From Aristolochia californica (lineage: Eukaryota > Streptophyta > Magnoliopsida > Piperales > Aristolochiaceae), in assembly GCA_029961685.1 (NCBI GenBank), contig JARWKL010000009.1:18099237-18163236 (forward strand): 64,000 bases of DNA, in the 5' to 3' direction. Numbering within the stretch: position 1 is the first letter of the stretch; each line of letters opens with the position of its first letter. Positions 27,091 through 41,100 of the stretch are shown piece by piece. The translations under genes and the position numbers were made by a program. The notes beneath the pieces are model-generated. The model was not told where the DNA came from. It ran no database searches and saw nothing but the letters and a program-made list of their open reading frames with translations.

Positions 27091-30000
27091 GGATCCATAG
27101 GTCATTTGCATCTTTAACATGTTCCAAGCATGCATATCCATTTTTTAAAGCATGTGTAGAAAGATCTCTTTCTAATCAAATTCCAATCTATTCAGGTTGT
27201 TGAACTAGTGGAATTTCCCAAACTTGGATGACAAAACTTTTATGTTCATTTGTGGTGTGTGAATAAATTTTCTTTACTTACATTTGTTATTGCTTTCAAT
27301 TTTCTCCATAAACAAAGTCTAAAATTTTCATTTTGTTGTCATCTATTCTCTTTTTTGTCTACGAGACGAAGGAAAAAGTGAAAACTCAAGTTTTGCATTT
27401 AAAAAAAATGTACACATCTCAAAATGGAAATGCACAATCAACAAATATGGAGCAAGATATTTCCATAAAGTTTCTGTAATTCTTAGGGATTTATACCTCT
27501 TTTTAGTTTTTATATATCAGGTTTGGCAATCATCGACAAAAGGGGAGGCGAGCGAATTTTAACTGAGTGTTGAATCCCAACCAAAACGTCATTCGTTACA
27601 AAAATATGACCCATTACGCATGATAAATCAGTTTACAATCATCAATGATCGTTAGGTCAGCTTTTTGTAAATGGGCAAAATATTGGCTTGTTTGACTCGG
27701 TTAAATATCCCACCGCACGTTCACTTGATAATTTAATGAACAACTTTTTATTCTCTTTAAAAGGTTTGGATCCATAGGTCATTTGCATCTTGAACATGTT
27801 TCAAGCATGCATATCCATTTTTTAAAGCATTTGTAGAAAGATCTCTTTCTTATCAAATTGCAATCTATTGAATTTGTTGAACTAGTGGAATTTCCCAAGC
27901 TTGGATGACAAAATTTTGTGTTCATTTGTGGTGTGTCAAAAAAGCTTCTTTACTTACGTTTGTTATTGTTTTAAATTTTCTCCAGACACAAAGTCTAAAA
28001 TTTTCATTTCTTTGTCATCTATTCTCTTTTTTGTCTACGAGATGAAGGAAAAAGTGAAAACTCAAGTTTTTGATTTAAAATAAATGTACACATCTAAAAT
28101 GGAAACGCACAATGCACAAATATGGAGAGAAATATTTCCAAAAAATTTCTATAATTTTTAGGGATTTAAACCTCTTTTTAGTTTTTATATATCAGGTTTT
28201 GCAATCGTCGAGAAAAGGGGAGGCGAGCGAATTTTAACTGAGTGTTGAATCCCAACCAAAAAGGCATTTGTTACAAAAATATGGCCCGTTACACATGATA
28301 AATCAGTTTACAGTCATCAATTATCGTTAGGTCAGCATTTTGTAAATGGCCAAAATAATGGCTTGTTTGACTCGGTTAGATATCCCACAGTATGTTCACT
28401 TGATAATTTAATGAGCAACTTTTTTTTCACTTTAAAAGGTTTGGATCCATAGGTCATTCACATCTTTAACGTGTTTCAAGCATGCATATCCATTTTTTAA
28501 AGCATGTGTAGAAATATCTCTTTCTTATAAAATTCCAAGCTATTGGGGTTGTCGTGCTAGTGGAATTTCCCAAACTAGGATGACAAAACTTTTGTGCTCA
28601 TTTGTGGTGTGTGAATAAATTTTCTTTACGTTTTTTATTGCTTTAAATTTTTTCCATACACAAACTCTAAAATTTTCATTTCGTTATCACCTATTCTCTG
28701 TCTTGTCTACGAGATGAAGGGAAAAGTGAAGACTCAGGTTTTGATTTAAGAAAAAAGTATACATCTAAAACGGAAACGCAAAATGGAAAATTATAGAGAA
28801 AGATATTTCCAAAATGTTTCTATAATTTTAAGGGATTTAAACCTCTTTTTAGTATTTATATATCAGGTTTTGCAGTCGTCGGGAAAGGGGAGGCGAGGGA
28901 ATTTTAACTGAGTGTTGAATCCCTACCCAAAAGTCATTCCTCACAAAAATATGGCCCGTTACACGTGATAAATCAGTTTACACTCATCAATGATCGTTCG
29001 GTCAGCTTTTTGTAAAAGGTCAAAATAATGGCTTGTTTGACTCGGTTAAATATCCCACCGCACGTCCACTTGAGAATTTAATGAGAAGTTTTTTATTCTT
29101 GATGAAGGGTTTGGATCCATAGGTCATTTGCATCTTTAACATGTTTCAAGCACGCATATCCAAATTTTAAAGCATGTGTAGAAAAATCTCTTTCCTATCA
29201 AATTCCAACCTATAGGGGTTGTTGAACTAGTGGAATATCCCAAACTCTGATGACAAAACTTTTGTGTTCATTTGTGGTGTGTGAATAAATTTTCTTTACT
29301 TACGTTTGTTATTGCTTTAAATTTTCTCCAGACACAAAGTCTAAAATTTTCATTTCATTCTCATCTATTCTCTTTTTGGTCTACGAGATGAAGGAAAAGG
29401 TGAAAACTTATCTTTTGATTTAAGAAAAATGTGCACATCTAAAATGGAAAAGCACAATGCACAAATATGGAGAGAGATATTTCCAAAAAGTTTCTGTAAT
29501 TTTAAGGGATTTAAACCTCTTTTTAGTTTTTATATATCAGGTTTTACAATCGTCGGGAAAAGGGGAGGCGAGGGAATTTTAACTGAGTGTTGAATCCCAA
29601 CCCAAAGTCATTCCTTACAAAAATATGGCCCGTTAAGCATGATAAATCAGTTTACAATCATCAATGATCGTTAAGTCAGCTTTTTGTAAATGGGAAAATA
29701 ATGGCTTGTTTGACTCGGTTAAATATCCCATTGCACGTTCACTTGTGAATTCAATGAGCGGTTTTTTATTCTTTTTAAAAGGTTTGGATCCATTGATCAT
29801 TTGCATCTATAACATGTTCCAAGCATGCATATCCATTTTTTAAAGCATGTGTAGAAAGATCACTTTCTTATCAAATTCCAATCTATTGAGGTTGTTGAAC
29901 TAGTGGAATTTCCCAAACTTGGATGACAAAACTTTTGTGTTCATTTGTGGTGTGTGAATAAATTTTCTTTAGTCACGTTAGTTATTGCTTAAAATTTTCT

Positions 30001-33000
30001 CCACACACAAAATCTAAAATTTTCATTTCGTTGTCATCTATTCTCTTTTTTGTCTACTAGATGAACGAGATAGTGAAAACTCAAGTTTTGGTTTTAATAA
30101 AAATGTACACATCTAAAATGGAAATGCACAATGCACAAATATGGAGAGAGATATTTCCAAAAAGTTTCTGTAATTTTTTGGGATTTAAACCTCTTTTTAG
30201 TTTTTGTGTATCAGGTTTTGCAATCGTCGACAAAAAGGGAGGCGAGCGAATTTTAACTGAGTGTTGAATCCCAACCAAAAACTCATTCATTACAAAAATG
30301 TGGCCCGTTACGCATGATTAATCAGTTTACAATCATCAATGATCGTTAGGTCAGCTTTTTTTAAATGGGCAAAATAATGGCTTGTTTGACTCGGTTAAAT
30401 ATCCCACCGCACGTTCACTTGATAATTTAATGAGCAACTTTTTATTCTCTTCAAAAGGTTTGGATCCATAGGTCATTTGCATCTTTAACAGGTTTCAAGC
30501 ATGCATATCCATTTTTTAAAGCATGTGTAGAAAGATCTCTTTCTGATCAAATTCCAATCTATTGAGGTTGTTGAACTAGTGGAATTTCCCAAACATGGCT
30601 GACAAAACTTTTGTGTTCGTTTGTGGTGTGTGAATAAATTTTCTTTACTTACGTTTGTTAATGCTTTAAATTTTGTCCAGACACAAAGTCTAAAATTTTC
30701 ATTTCGTTGTCATCTATTCTCTTTTTTGTCTACGAGATGAAGGAAAAAGTGAAAACTCAAGTTTTGGATTTAAGAAAAATGTACACATCTAAAATGGAAA
30801 TGCACAATGCACATATATGAAGAGAGATATTTCCAAAAAGTATCTGTAATTTTTAGGGATTTAAACCTCTTTTCAGTTTTTATATATCAGGTTTTGCAAT
30901 CGTCGAGAAAAGGGGAGGCGAGCGATTTTTAACTAAGTGTTGAATCCCAACCCAAAAGTCATTCCTCAAAAAATATGGCCCGTTATGCATGATAAATCAG
31001 TTTACAATCATCAATGATCGTTAGGTCAGCTTTTTGTAAATCGGCAAAATAATGGCTTGTTTGACTCGGTTAAATATCCCACCGCACGTTCACTTGATAA
31101 TTTAATGAGCAACTTTTTATTCTCTTTAAAAGGTTTGGATCCATAGGTCATTTGCATCTTTAACATGTTTCAAGCATGCATATCCCTTTTTTAAAGCAAG
31201 TGTAGAAATATCTCTTTCTTATCAAATTCCAAGCTGTTGGGGTTGTTGTGCTAGTGGAATTTCCCAAACTTGGATCACAAAACTTTTGTGCTCATTTGTG
31301 GTGTGTGAATAAATTTTATTTACTTACGTTTTTTATTGCTTTAAATTTTTTCCATACACAAACTCTAAAATTTTCATTTCATTGTCACCTATTCTCTGTT
31401 TTGTCTACGAGATCAAGGGAAAAGTGAAAACTCATGTTTTGATTTAAGAAAAAAGTATACATCTAAAATGGAAACGCACAATGGAAAATTATAGAGAGAG
31501 ATATTTCCAAAATGTTTATGTAATTTTAAGGGATTTAAACCTATTTTTAGTTTTATATATCAGGTTTTGCAATTGTCGGGAAAAGGGGAGGCGAGGGAAT
31601 TTTAACTGAATGTTGAATCCCAACCCAAAAGTCATTCCTCAAAAAAATATGGCCCATTACACATGATAAATGAGTTTACAATCATCAATGATCGTTATGT
31701 ATGCTTTTTGTAAATGGGCAAAATAATGGCTTGTTTGACTCGGTTAAATATCCCACCGCACGTTCACTTGAGAATTTAATGAGAAGTTTCTTATTCTTTT
31801 TGAAGGGTTTGGATCCATAGGTCATTTTCCTCTTTAACATGTTTCAAGCATGCATATCAATTTTTTAAAGCATGTGTAGAAAAATCTCTTTCTTATCAAA
31901 TTCCAACCTATTGCGGTTGTTGAACTAGTGGAATTTCCCAAACTTGGATGACAAAACTATTGTTTTCATTTGTGGTGTGTGAATAAATTTTCCTTACTTG
32001 AGTTTTTTATTGCTTTAAAATTTTACTATACACAAAGTCTAAAATTTTCATTTCGTTGTCATCTATTCTCTGTTTTGTCAACGAGATGAAGGGAAAAGTG
32101 AATACTCAACTTTTGATTTAAGAAAAATGAACACATCTAAAATGGAAATGCACAATGCACAAATGTGGAGAGAGATATTTCCAAAATGTTTCTGTAACTT
32201 TTAGGGATTTAAACCTCTTTTTAGTTTTTATATATCAGGTTTTGAAATCGTCGGGAAAAGGGGAGGCGAGGGAATTTTAACTGGGTGCTGAATCCCAACC
32301 CAAAATTCATTCCTTACAAAAATATGGCCCGTTACGCATGATAAATCAGTTTATAATCATCAATGATCGTTATGTTAGCTTTTTGTAAATGGGCAAAATA
32401 TTGGCTTGTTTGACTCGGTTAAATATCCCACCACACTTTAACTTGAGAATTCATTGAGCGGTTTGTGATTCTATTTAATAGGTTTGGATCCACAGGTCAT
32501 TTGCATCTTTAACATGTTCCAAGCATGCATATCCATTTTTTAAAGCATGTGTAGAAAAATCTCTTTCTTACCAAATTCCAATCTATTGGAGTTGTTGAAC
32601 TAGTGGAATTTCCCAAACTTGGATGACAAAACTATTGTTTTCATTTGTGGTGTGTGAATAAATTTTCCTTACTTGAGTTTTTTATTGCTTTAAAATTTTA
32701 CCATACACAAAGTCTAAAATTTTCATTTCGTTGTCATCTATTCTCTGTTTTGTCAACGAGATGAAGGGAAAAGTGAAAACTCAAGTTTTAATTTAAGAAA
32801 AAATTATACATCTAAAATGGAAATGCACAATGCAAAACTATAGAGAGAGATATTTCCAAAATGTTTCTATAATCTTTAGGGATTTAAACCTCATTTTATT
32901 TTTTCTATATCAGGTTTTGCAATCGTCGGGAAAAGGGGAGGCGAGGGAATTTTAACTTAGTGTTGAATCCCAACCCAAAAGTCATTCCTTAAAAAAATAT

Positions 33001-35188
33001 GGCCCGTTATGCATGATAAATCAGTTTACAATCATCAATGATCGTTGGGTCAGCTTTTCGTAAATTGGCAAAATAATGGATTGTTTGACTCGATTAAATA
33101 TCCCACCGCACGTTCACTTGAGAATTCAATGAGCGGTTTGTTATTCTTTTTAAAAGGTTTGGATCCATAAGTCATTTGCATCTTTAACATGTTCCAAGTA
33201 TGCACATCCATTTTTAGAAGCATGTGTAGAAAGATCTCTTTCTTATCAATATCCAATCTATTGAGGTTGTTGAACTAGTGGAATTTCCCAAACTTGGATG
33301 ACAAAACTTTTGTGTTCATTTGCGGTGTGTGAATAAATTTTCTTTACTTACGTTTTTTATTGCTTTAAATTTTCTCCATACACAAAGTCTAAAATTTTCA
33401 TTTCGTTGTCATCTATACTCTTTTTTGTCTACGAGATGAAGGAAAAAGTGAAAACTCAAGTTTTGGATTTAAGAAAAATGTACACATCTAAAATGGAAAT
33501 GCACAATGCACAAATATGGAGAGAGATATTTCCAAAAAGTTTCTGTAATTTTTAGGGATTTAAACCACTTTTTAGTTTTTATATATCAGGTATTGCAATC
33601 GTCGAGAAAAGGGGAGGCGAAAGAATTTTAACTGAGTGTTGAATCCCAACCAAAAAGTCATTCGTTACAAAAATATGGCCCGTTACGCATGATAAATCAC
33701 TTTACAATCATCAATGATCGTTAGGTCAGCTTTTTTTAAATGGGCAAAATAATGGCTTGTTTGACTCGGTTAAATATCCCACTGCACGTTTACTTGATAA
33801 TTTAATGAGCAACTTTTTATTCTCTTTAAGAAGTTTTGATGCATGGGTCATTTGCATCTTTAACATGTTTCAAGCATGCATATCCATTTTTTAAAGCAAG
33901 TGTAGAAATATCTCTTTCTTATTAAATTCCAAGCTATTGGGGTTGTTGTGCTAGTGGAATTTCCCAAACTTGGATGACAAAACTTTTGTGCTCATTTGTG
34001 GTGTGTGAATAAATTTTCTTTACTTACATTTTTTATTGCTTTAAATTTTTTCCATACACAAACTCTAAAATTTTGATTTCATTGTCACCTATTCTCTGTT
34101 TTGTCTACGAGATGAAGGGAAAAGTGAATACTCATGTTTTGATTTAAGAAAAAAGTATACATCTAAAATGGAAAAGCACAATGGAAAATTATAGAGAGAG
34201 ATATTTCCAAAAAATTTCTGTAATTTTAAGGGATTTAAACCTCTTTTTAGTTTTTATATATCAGGTTTTGCAATCGTCGGGAAAAGGGGAGGCGAGGGAA
34301 TTTTGACTGAGTGTTGAATCCCAACCCAAAAGTCATTCCTCACAAAAATATGGCCCGTTACGCATGATAAATCAGTTTACAATCATCAATGATCGTTAGG
34401 TCAGCTTTTTGTAAATGGGCAAAATAATGGCTTGTTGGACTCGGTTAAATGTCCCACCGCACGTTCACTTGAGAATTCAATGAGCAGTTTGTTATTCTTT
34501 TTAAAAAGGTTTGGATCTATAGGTCATTTGCATCTTTAACATGTTCCAAGCATGCATATCTATTTTTTAAAGCATGTGTAGAAAGATCTCTTTCTCATCA
34601 AATTCCAATCTATTGAGGTTGTTGAACTAGTGGAATTTCCCAAACTTGGATGACAAAAATTTTGTGTTCATTTGTGGTGTGTGAATAAATTTTCTTTACT
34701 TACGTTTGTTATTGCTTTAAATTTTCTCCATACACAAAGTCTAAAATTTTCATTTCGTTGTCATCTATTCTCTGTTTTGTCTACGAGACGAAGGAAAAAG
34801 TGAAAACTCAAGTTTTGGATTTGTAAAAAATGTACACATCTCAAAATGGAATGCACAATGCACAAATATGGAGAGAGATATTTCCAAAAAGTTTCTGTAA
34901 TTCTTATGGATTTAAACCTCTTTTTAGTTTTTATATATCAGGTTTTGCAATCATCGACAAAAGGGGAGGCGAGCGAATTTCAACTGAGTGTTGAATCCCA
35001 ACCAAAAAGTCATTTGTTACAAAAATATGTCCTATTACGCATGATAAATCAGTTTACATTCATCAATGATCGTTACGTCAGCTTTTTGTAAATGGGGAAA
35101 ATAATGGCTTGTTTGACAAGGTTAGATATCCCACCGCACGTTCACTTGATAATTTAATGAAAACCTTTTTATTCTCTTAAAAAGGTTT
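27091..35188 (+). repeat. Array block F: long-offset higher-order copies
   Basis: Monomers start at 27091, 27768, 28443, 29113, 29786, 30462, 31137, 31811, 32486, 33161, 33837 (TGATGC) and 34513 (GGATCT). Three duplications overlap here. The run 26,416 to about 28,050 recurs at 33,837 to about 35,090, offset 7,422 bp (11 monomers), with GTTGGACTCGGTTAAATGTC and ACATCTCAAAATGG as markers. The run 27.9-29.4 kb recurs at 37.3-38.9 kb, offset about 9,448 bp (14 monomers). Monomers 29786 and 30462 recur at 39911 and 40588, offset about 10,125 bp (15 monomers). Confidence 0.84.
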
Positions 35189-38100
35189 GGATCCATAGGT
35201 CATTTGCATCTTTAACATGTTTCAAGCATGCATATCCATTTTTTAAAGCATGTGTAGAAATATCTCTTTCTTATTAAATTCCAAGCCATTGGGGTTGTTG
35301 TGCTAGTGGAATTTCCCAAACTAGGATGACAAAAATTTTGTGCTCATTTGTGGTGTGTGAATAAATTTTCTTTATTTACATTTTTTATTGCTTTAAATTT
35401 TTTCCATACACAAACTCTAAAATTTTCATTTCGTTGTCACCTATTCTCAGTGTTGTCGACGAGATGAAGGGAAAAGTCAATACTCAGGTTTTGATTTATG
35501 AAAAAAGTATACATCTAAAAAGGAAACGCACAATGGAAAATTATAGAGAGAGATATTTCCAAAAAGTTTCTGTAATTTTAAGGGTTTTAAACATCTTTTT
35601 AGTTTTTATATATCAGGTTTTGCAATCGTCGAGAAAAGGGGAGGCGAGGGAATTTTAACTGAGTGTTGCATCCCAACCCAAAAGTCATTCCTCACAAAAA
35701 TATGGCCTATTATGCATGATAAATCAGTTTACAATCATCAATGATCGTTACGTCAGCTTTTTGTGAAAGGACAAAATAATGGCTTGTTTGACTCGGTTAA
35801 ATATCCCACCGCACGTTCACATGAAAATTTAATGAGAAGTTTTTTATTCTTTATGAAGGGTTTGGATCCATAGGTCATTTGCATCTTTAACATGTTTCAA
35901 GCACGCATATCCAATTTTTAAAGAATGTGTAGAAAAATCTCTTTCTTATCAAATTCCAACCTATTGGGGTTGTTGAACTTGTGGAATATCCCAAACTTGG
36001 ATGACAAAACTTTTGTGATCATTTGTGGTGTGTGAATAAATTTTCTTTACTTACGTTTGTTATTGCTTTAAATTTTCTCCATACACAAAGTCTAAAATTT
36101 TCATTTCGTTGTCATCTATTCTCTTTTTTGTCTACGAGATGAAGGAAAAAGTGAAAACTCATCTTTTGATTTAAGAAAAATGTACACATCTAAAATGGAA
36201 ATGCACAATGCACAAATATGGAGAGAGATATTTCCAAAAAGTTTCCGTAATTTTTAGGGATTGAAACCTGTTTTTTAGTTTTTATATATCAGGTTTTGCA
36301 ATCGTCGGGAAAAGGGGAGGCGAGGGAATTTTAACTGAGTGTTAAATCCCAAACAAAAAGTCATTCCTTACAAAAATATGGCCCGTTACGCATGATAAAT
36401 CAGTTTACAATCATCAATGATTGTTAGGTCAGCTCTTTGTAAATGGGCAAAATAATGGCTTGTTTGAGTCGGTTAAATATCCCACCGCACGTTCACTTGA
36501 GAATTCAATGAGCGGTTTGTTATTCCTTTTAAAAGATTTGAATCTATAGGTAATTTGCATCTTTAACATGTTCCAAACATCCATATCCATTTTTTAAAGC
36601 ATGTGTAGAAAGATCTCTTTCATATCAAATTCTAATCTATTAAGGTTGTTGAACGAGTGGAATTTCCAAAACTTGGATGACAAAACTTTTGTGTTCATTT
36701 GTGGTGTGTGAATAAGTTTTCTTTACTTATGTTTGTTATTGCTTTAAATTTTCTCCATGCACAAAGTCTAAAATTTTCATTTCGTTGTCATCTATTCTCT
36801 TTTTTGTCTACGAGATGAACGAAAAAGTGAAAACTCAAGTTTTGATTTAAGAAAAATGTACCGATCTAAAATGGAAATGCACAATGCACAAATATGGAGA
36901 GAGATATTTCCAAAAAGTTTCAGTAATTTTTAGGGATTTAAACCTCTTTTTAGTTTTTATATATCTGGTTTTGCAATCGTCGAGAAAAGGGGAGGCGAGG
37001 GAATTTTAACTGAGTCTTAAATCCCAACCCAAAAGTTATTCCTCACAAAAATATGGCCCGTTACGCATGATAAATCAGTTTAAAATCATCAATTATCGTT
37101 AGGTCAGGTTTTTGTAAATGGGCAAAATAATTGCTTGTTTGACTCGGTTAAATATCCCACCACACGTTCACTTGAGAATTTAATGAGAAGTTTTTTATTT
37201 GTTTTGAAAGGTTTTGATCCATAGGTCATTTGCATCTTTAACATGTTTCAAGCATGCATATCCCTTTTTTAAAGCATGTGTAGAAAAATCTCTTTCTGAT
37301 CAAATCCCAACCTATTGAGGTTGTTGAACTAGTGGAATTTCCTAAACTTGGATGACAAAATTTTTGTGTTCATTTGTGGTGTGTGAAAAAAGTTTCTTTA
37401 CTTACGTTTGTTAGTGCTTTAAATTTTCTCCAGACACACAGTCTAAAATTTTCATTTCGTTGTCATCTATTCTCTTCTTTGTCTACGAGATGAAGGAAAA
37501 AGTGAAAACTCAAGTTTTTGATTTAAGATAAATGTACACATCTAAAATGGAAACGCACAATACAAAAATATGGAGAGAAATATTTCCAAAAAGATTCTGT
37601 AATTTTTAGAGATTTAAACCTCTTTTTAGTTTTTATATATCAGGTTTTGCAATCGTCAAGAAAAGGGGAGGCGAGCGAATTTTAACTGAGTGTTGAATCC
37701 CAACCAAAAAGGCATTCGTTACAAAAATATGGCCCGTTACACATGATAAATCAGTTTACAGTCATCAATGATCGTTAGGTCTGCTTTTTGTTAATGGGCA
37801 AAATAATGGCTTGTTTGACTCGGTTAGATATCCCACCGCACGTTTTCTTGATAATTTAATGAGAACCTTTTTATTCTCTTTAAAATTCTTGGATCCATAG
37901 GTCATTTGCATCTTTAACATGTTTCAAGCATCCATATCCATTTTTTAAAGCATGTGTAGAAATATCTCTTTCTTATCAAATTCCAAGCTATTGGGGTTGT
38001 TGTGCTAGTGGAATTTCCAAAACTAGGACGACAAAACTTTTGTGCTCATTTGTGGTGTGTGAATAAATTTTCTTTACGTTTTTTATTGCTTTAAATTTTT

Positions 38101-41100
38101 TCCATACACAAACTCTAAAATTTTCATTTCGTTGTCACCTATTCTCTGTCTTCTCTACGAGATGAAGCGAAAAGTGAACACTCAGGTTTTGATTTAAGAA
38201 AAAAGTATACATCTAAAACGGAAACGCACAATGGAAAATTATAGAGAGAGATATTTCCAAAAAGTTTCTGTAATTTTAACGGATTTAAACCTCTTTTTAG
38301 TTTTTATATATCAGGTTTTGCAATCGTCGGGAAAAGGGGAGGCGAGGGAATTTTAACTGAGTGTTGAATCCCTACCCAAAAGTCATTCCTCACAAAAATA
38401 TGGCCCGTTACGCATGATAAATCAGTTTACAATCATCAATGATTGTTAGGTCAGTTTTTTTTAAAAGGACAAAATAATGGCTTGTTAGACTCGGTTAAAT
38501 ATCCCACCGCACGTTCACTTGAGAATTTAATGAGAAGTTTTTTCTTCTTTATGAAGGGTTTTGATCCATAGGTCATTTGCATCTTTAACATGTTTCAAGC
38601 ACGCATATCCAATTTTTAAAGCATGTGTAGAAAAATCTCTTTCTTATAAAATTCCAACCTATTGGGGTTGTTGAACTTGTGGAATATCCCAAAATTGGAT
38701 GACAAAACTTTTGTGTTCATTTGTGGTGTGTGAATAAATTTTCTTTACTTACGTTTGTTATTGCTTTAAATTTTCTCCATACACAAAGTCTAAAACTTCC
38801 ATTTCGTTGACATCTATTCTATTTTTTGTCTACGAGATGAAGGAAAAAGTGAAAACTCATCTTTTGATTTAAGAAAAATGTACACATCTAAAATGGAAAT
38901 GCACAATGCACAAATATGGAGAGAGATATTTCCAAAAATTTTCCGTAATTTTTAGGGATTGAAACCTGTTTTTAGTTTTTATATATCAGGTTTTGCAATC
39001 GTCGGGAAAAGGGGAGGCGAGGGAATTTTAACTAAGTGTTGAATCCCAACCCAAAAGTCATTCTTTACAAAAATATTGTCCGTTACACATGATAAATCAG
39101 TTTACAATCATCAATAATCGTTAGGTCAACTTTTTGTAAAATGGCAAAATAATGGCTTGTTTGACTCGGTTAATTATCCCACGTCACTTTCACTTGAAAA
39201 TTCATTGAAGGGTTTGTTATTCTGTTTAAAAGGTTTGGATCCATAGGTCATTTTCATCTTTAACAAGTTCCAAGCATGCATATCCATTTTTTAATGCATG
39301 TGTAGAAAAATCTCTTTCTTATCAAATTCCAATCTATTGGGGTTGTTGAACTAGTGGAATTTCCCAAACTTGGATGACAAAACTTTTGTGTGCATATGTG
39401 GTGTGTGAATAAATTTTCCTTACTTACGTTTTTTATTGCTTAAAATTTTTACCACACACAAAGTCTAAAATTTTCATTTTGTTGTCATCTATTCACTGTT
39501 TTGTTTACGAGATGGACGAAAAAGTGAAAACTCAAGTTTTGATTTAAGAAAAAATTATACATCTAAAATGGAAATGCACAATGCAAAATTATAGAGAGAG
39601 ATATTTCCAAATTATTTCTATAATTTTTAGGGATTTAAACCTCTTTTTAGTTTTTATATATCAGGTTTTGCAATCGTCAGGAAAAAGGGGAGGCGAGGGA
39701 ATTTTAACAATGTTGAATCCCAACCCAAAAGTCATTCCTTACAAAAATATGGCCCGTTACGCATGATAAATCTGTTTACAATCACCAATGATCGTTAGGA
39801 CAGCTTTTTGTAAATGGGCAAAATAATGGCTTGTTTGACTCGGTTAAATATCCCATCGCACGTTCACTTGAGAATTCAATGAGTGGTTTGTTATTCTTTT
39901 TAAATGGTTTGGATCCATAGGTCATTTGCATCTTTAACAGGTTCCAAGCATGCATATCCATTTTTTAAAGCATGCGTAGAAAAATCTCTTTCTTTTCAAA
40001 TTCCAATCTATTGAGGTTGTTGAACTAGTGAAATTTCCCAAACTTGGATGACAAAACCCTTGCTGTTCATTTGTGGTGTGTGAATAAATTTTCTTTTGTT
40101 ATGTTAGTTATTGCTTTAAATTTTCTCCATACACAAAGTCTAAAATTTTCATTTCATTGTCATCTATTCTCTTTTTTGTCTACTGGATGAACGAAAAAGT
40201 GAAAACTCAAGTTTTGGTTTTAAGAAAAATGTACACATCTAAAATGGAAATGCACAATGCACAAATATGGAGAGTGATTTTTCCAAAAAGTTTAGGTAAT
40301 TTTTAGGGATTTAAACCTCTTTTTAGTTTTTATATATCAGGTTTTGCAATCATCGAGAAAAGGGGAGGCGGGCGAATTTTAACTGAGTGTTGAATCCCAA
40401 CCAAAAAGTCATTCATTACAAAAATATGGCCCGTTACGCATTATAAATCAGTTTACAATCATCAATGATCGTTAGGTCAGCTTTTTGTAAATGGGCAAAA
40501 TAATGGCATGTTTGACTCGGTTAAATATCCCACCACACGTTCACTTGATAATTTAATGAGCAACTTTTTATTCTCTTTAAAAAGTTTGGATCCATAGGTC
40601 ATTTGCATCTTTAACATGTCTCAAGCATGCATATCCATTTTTTAAAGCATGTGTGGAAAGATCTCTTTCTTATCAAATTCCAATCTATAGAGGTTGTTGA
40701 AGTAGTGGAATTTCCCAAACTTGGATGACAAAACTTTTGTCTTCATTTGTGGTGTGTGAATAAATTTTCTTTACTTACGTTTGTTATTGCTTTAAATTTT
40801 CTCCAGACACAAAGTCTAAAATTTTCATTTCGTTGTCATCTATTCTCTTTTTTGTCTACGAGATGAAGGAAAAAGTGAAAACTCATGTTTTGATTTAAGA
40901 AAAAAGTATACATCTAAAATGGAAACGCACAATGGAAAATTATACAGAGGGATATTTCCAAAATGTTTATGTAATTTTAAGGGATTTAAACCTCTTTTTA
41001 TTTTTTATATATCAGGTTTTGCAATCGTCGGGAAAAGGGGAGGCGAGGGAATTTTAACTGAGTGTTGAATCCCTACCCAAAAGTCATTCCTCACAAAAAT

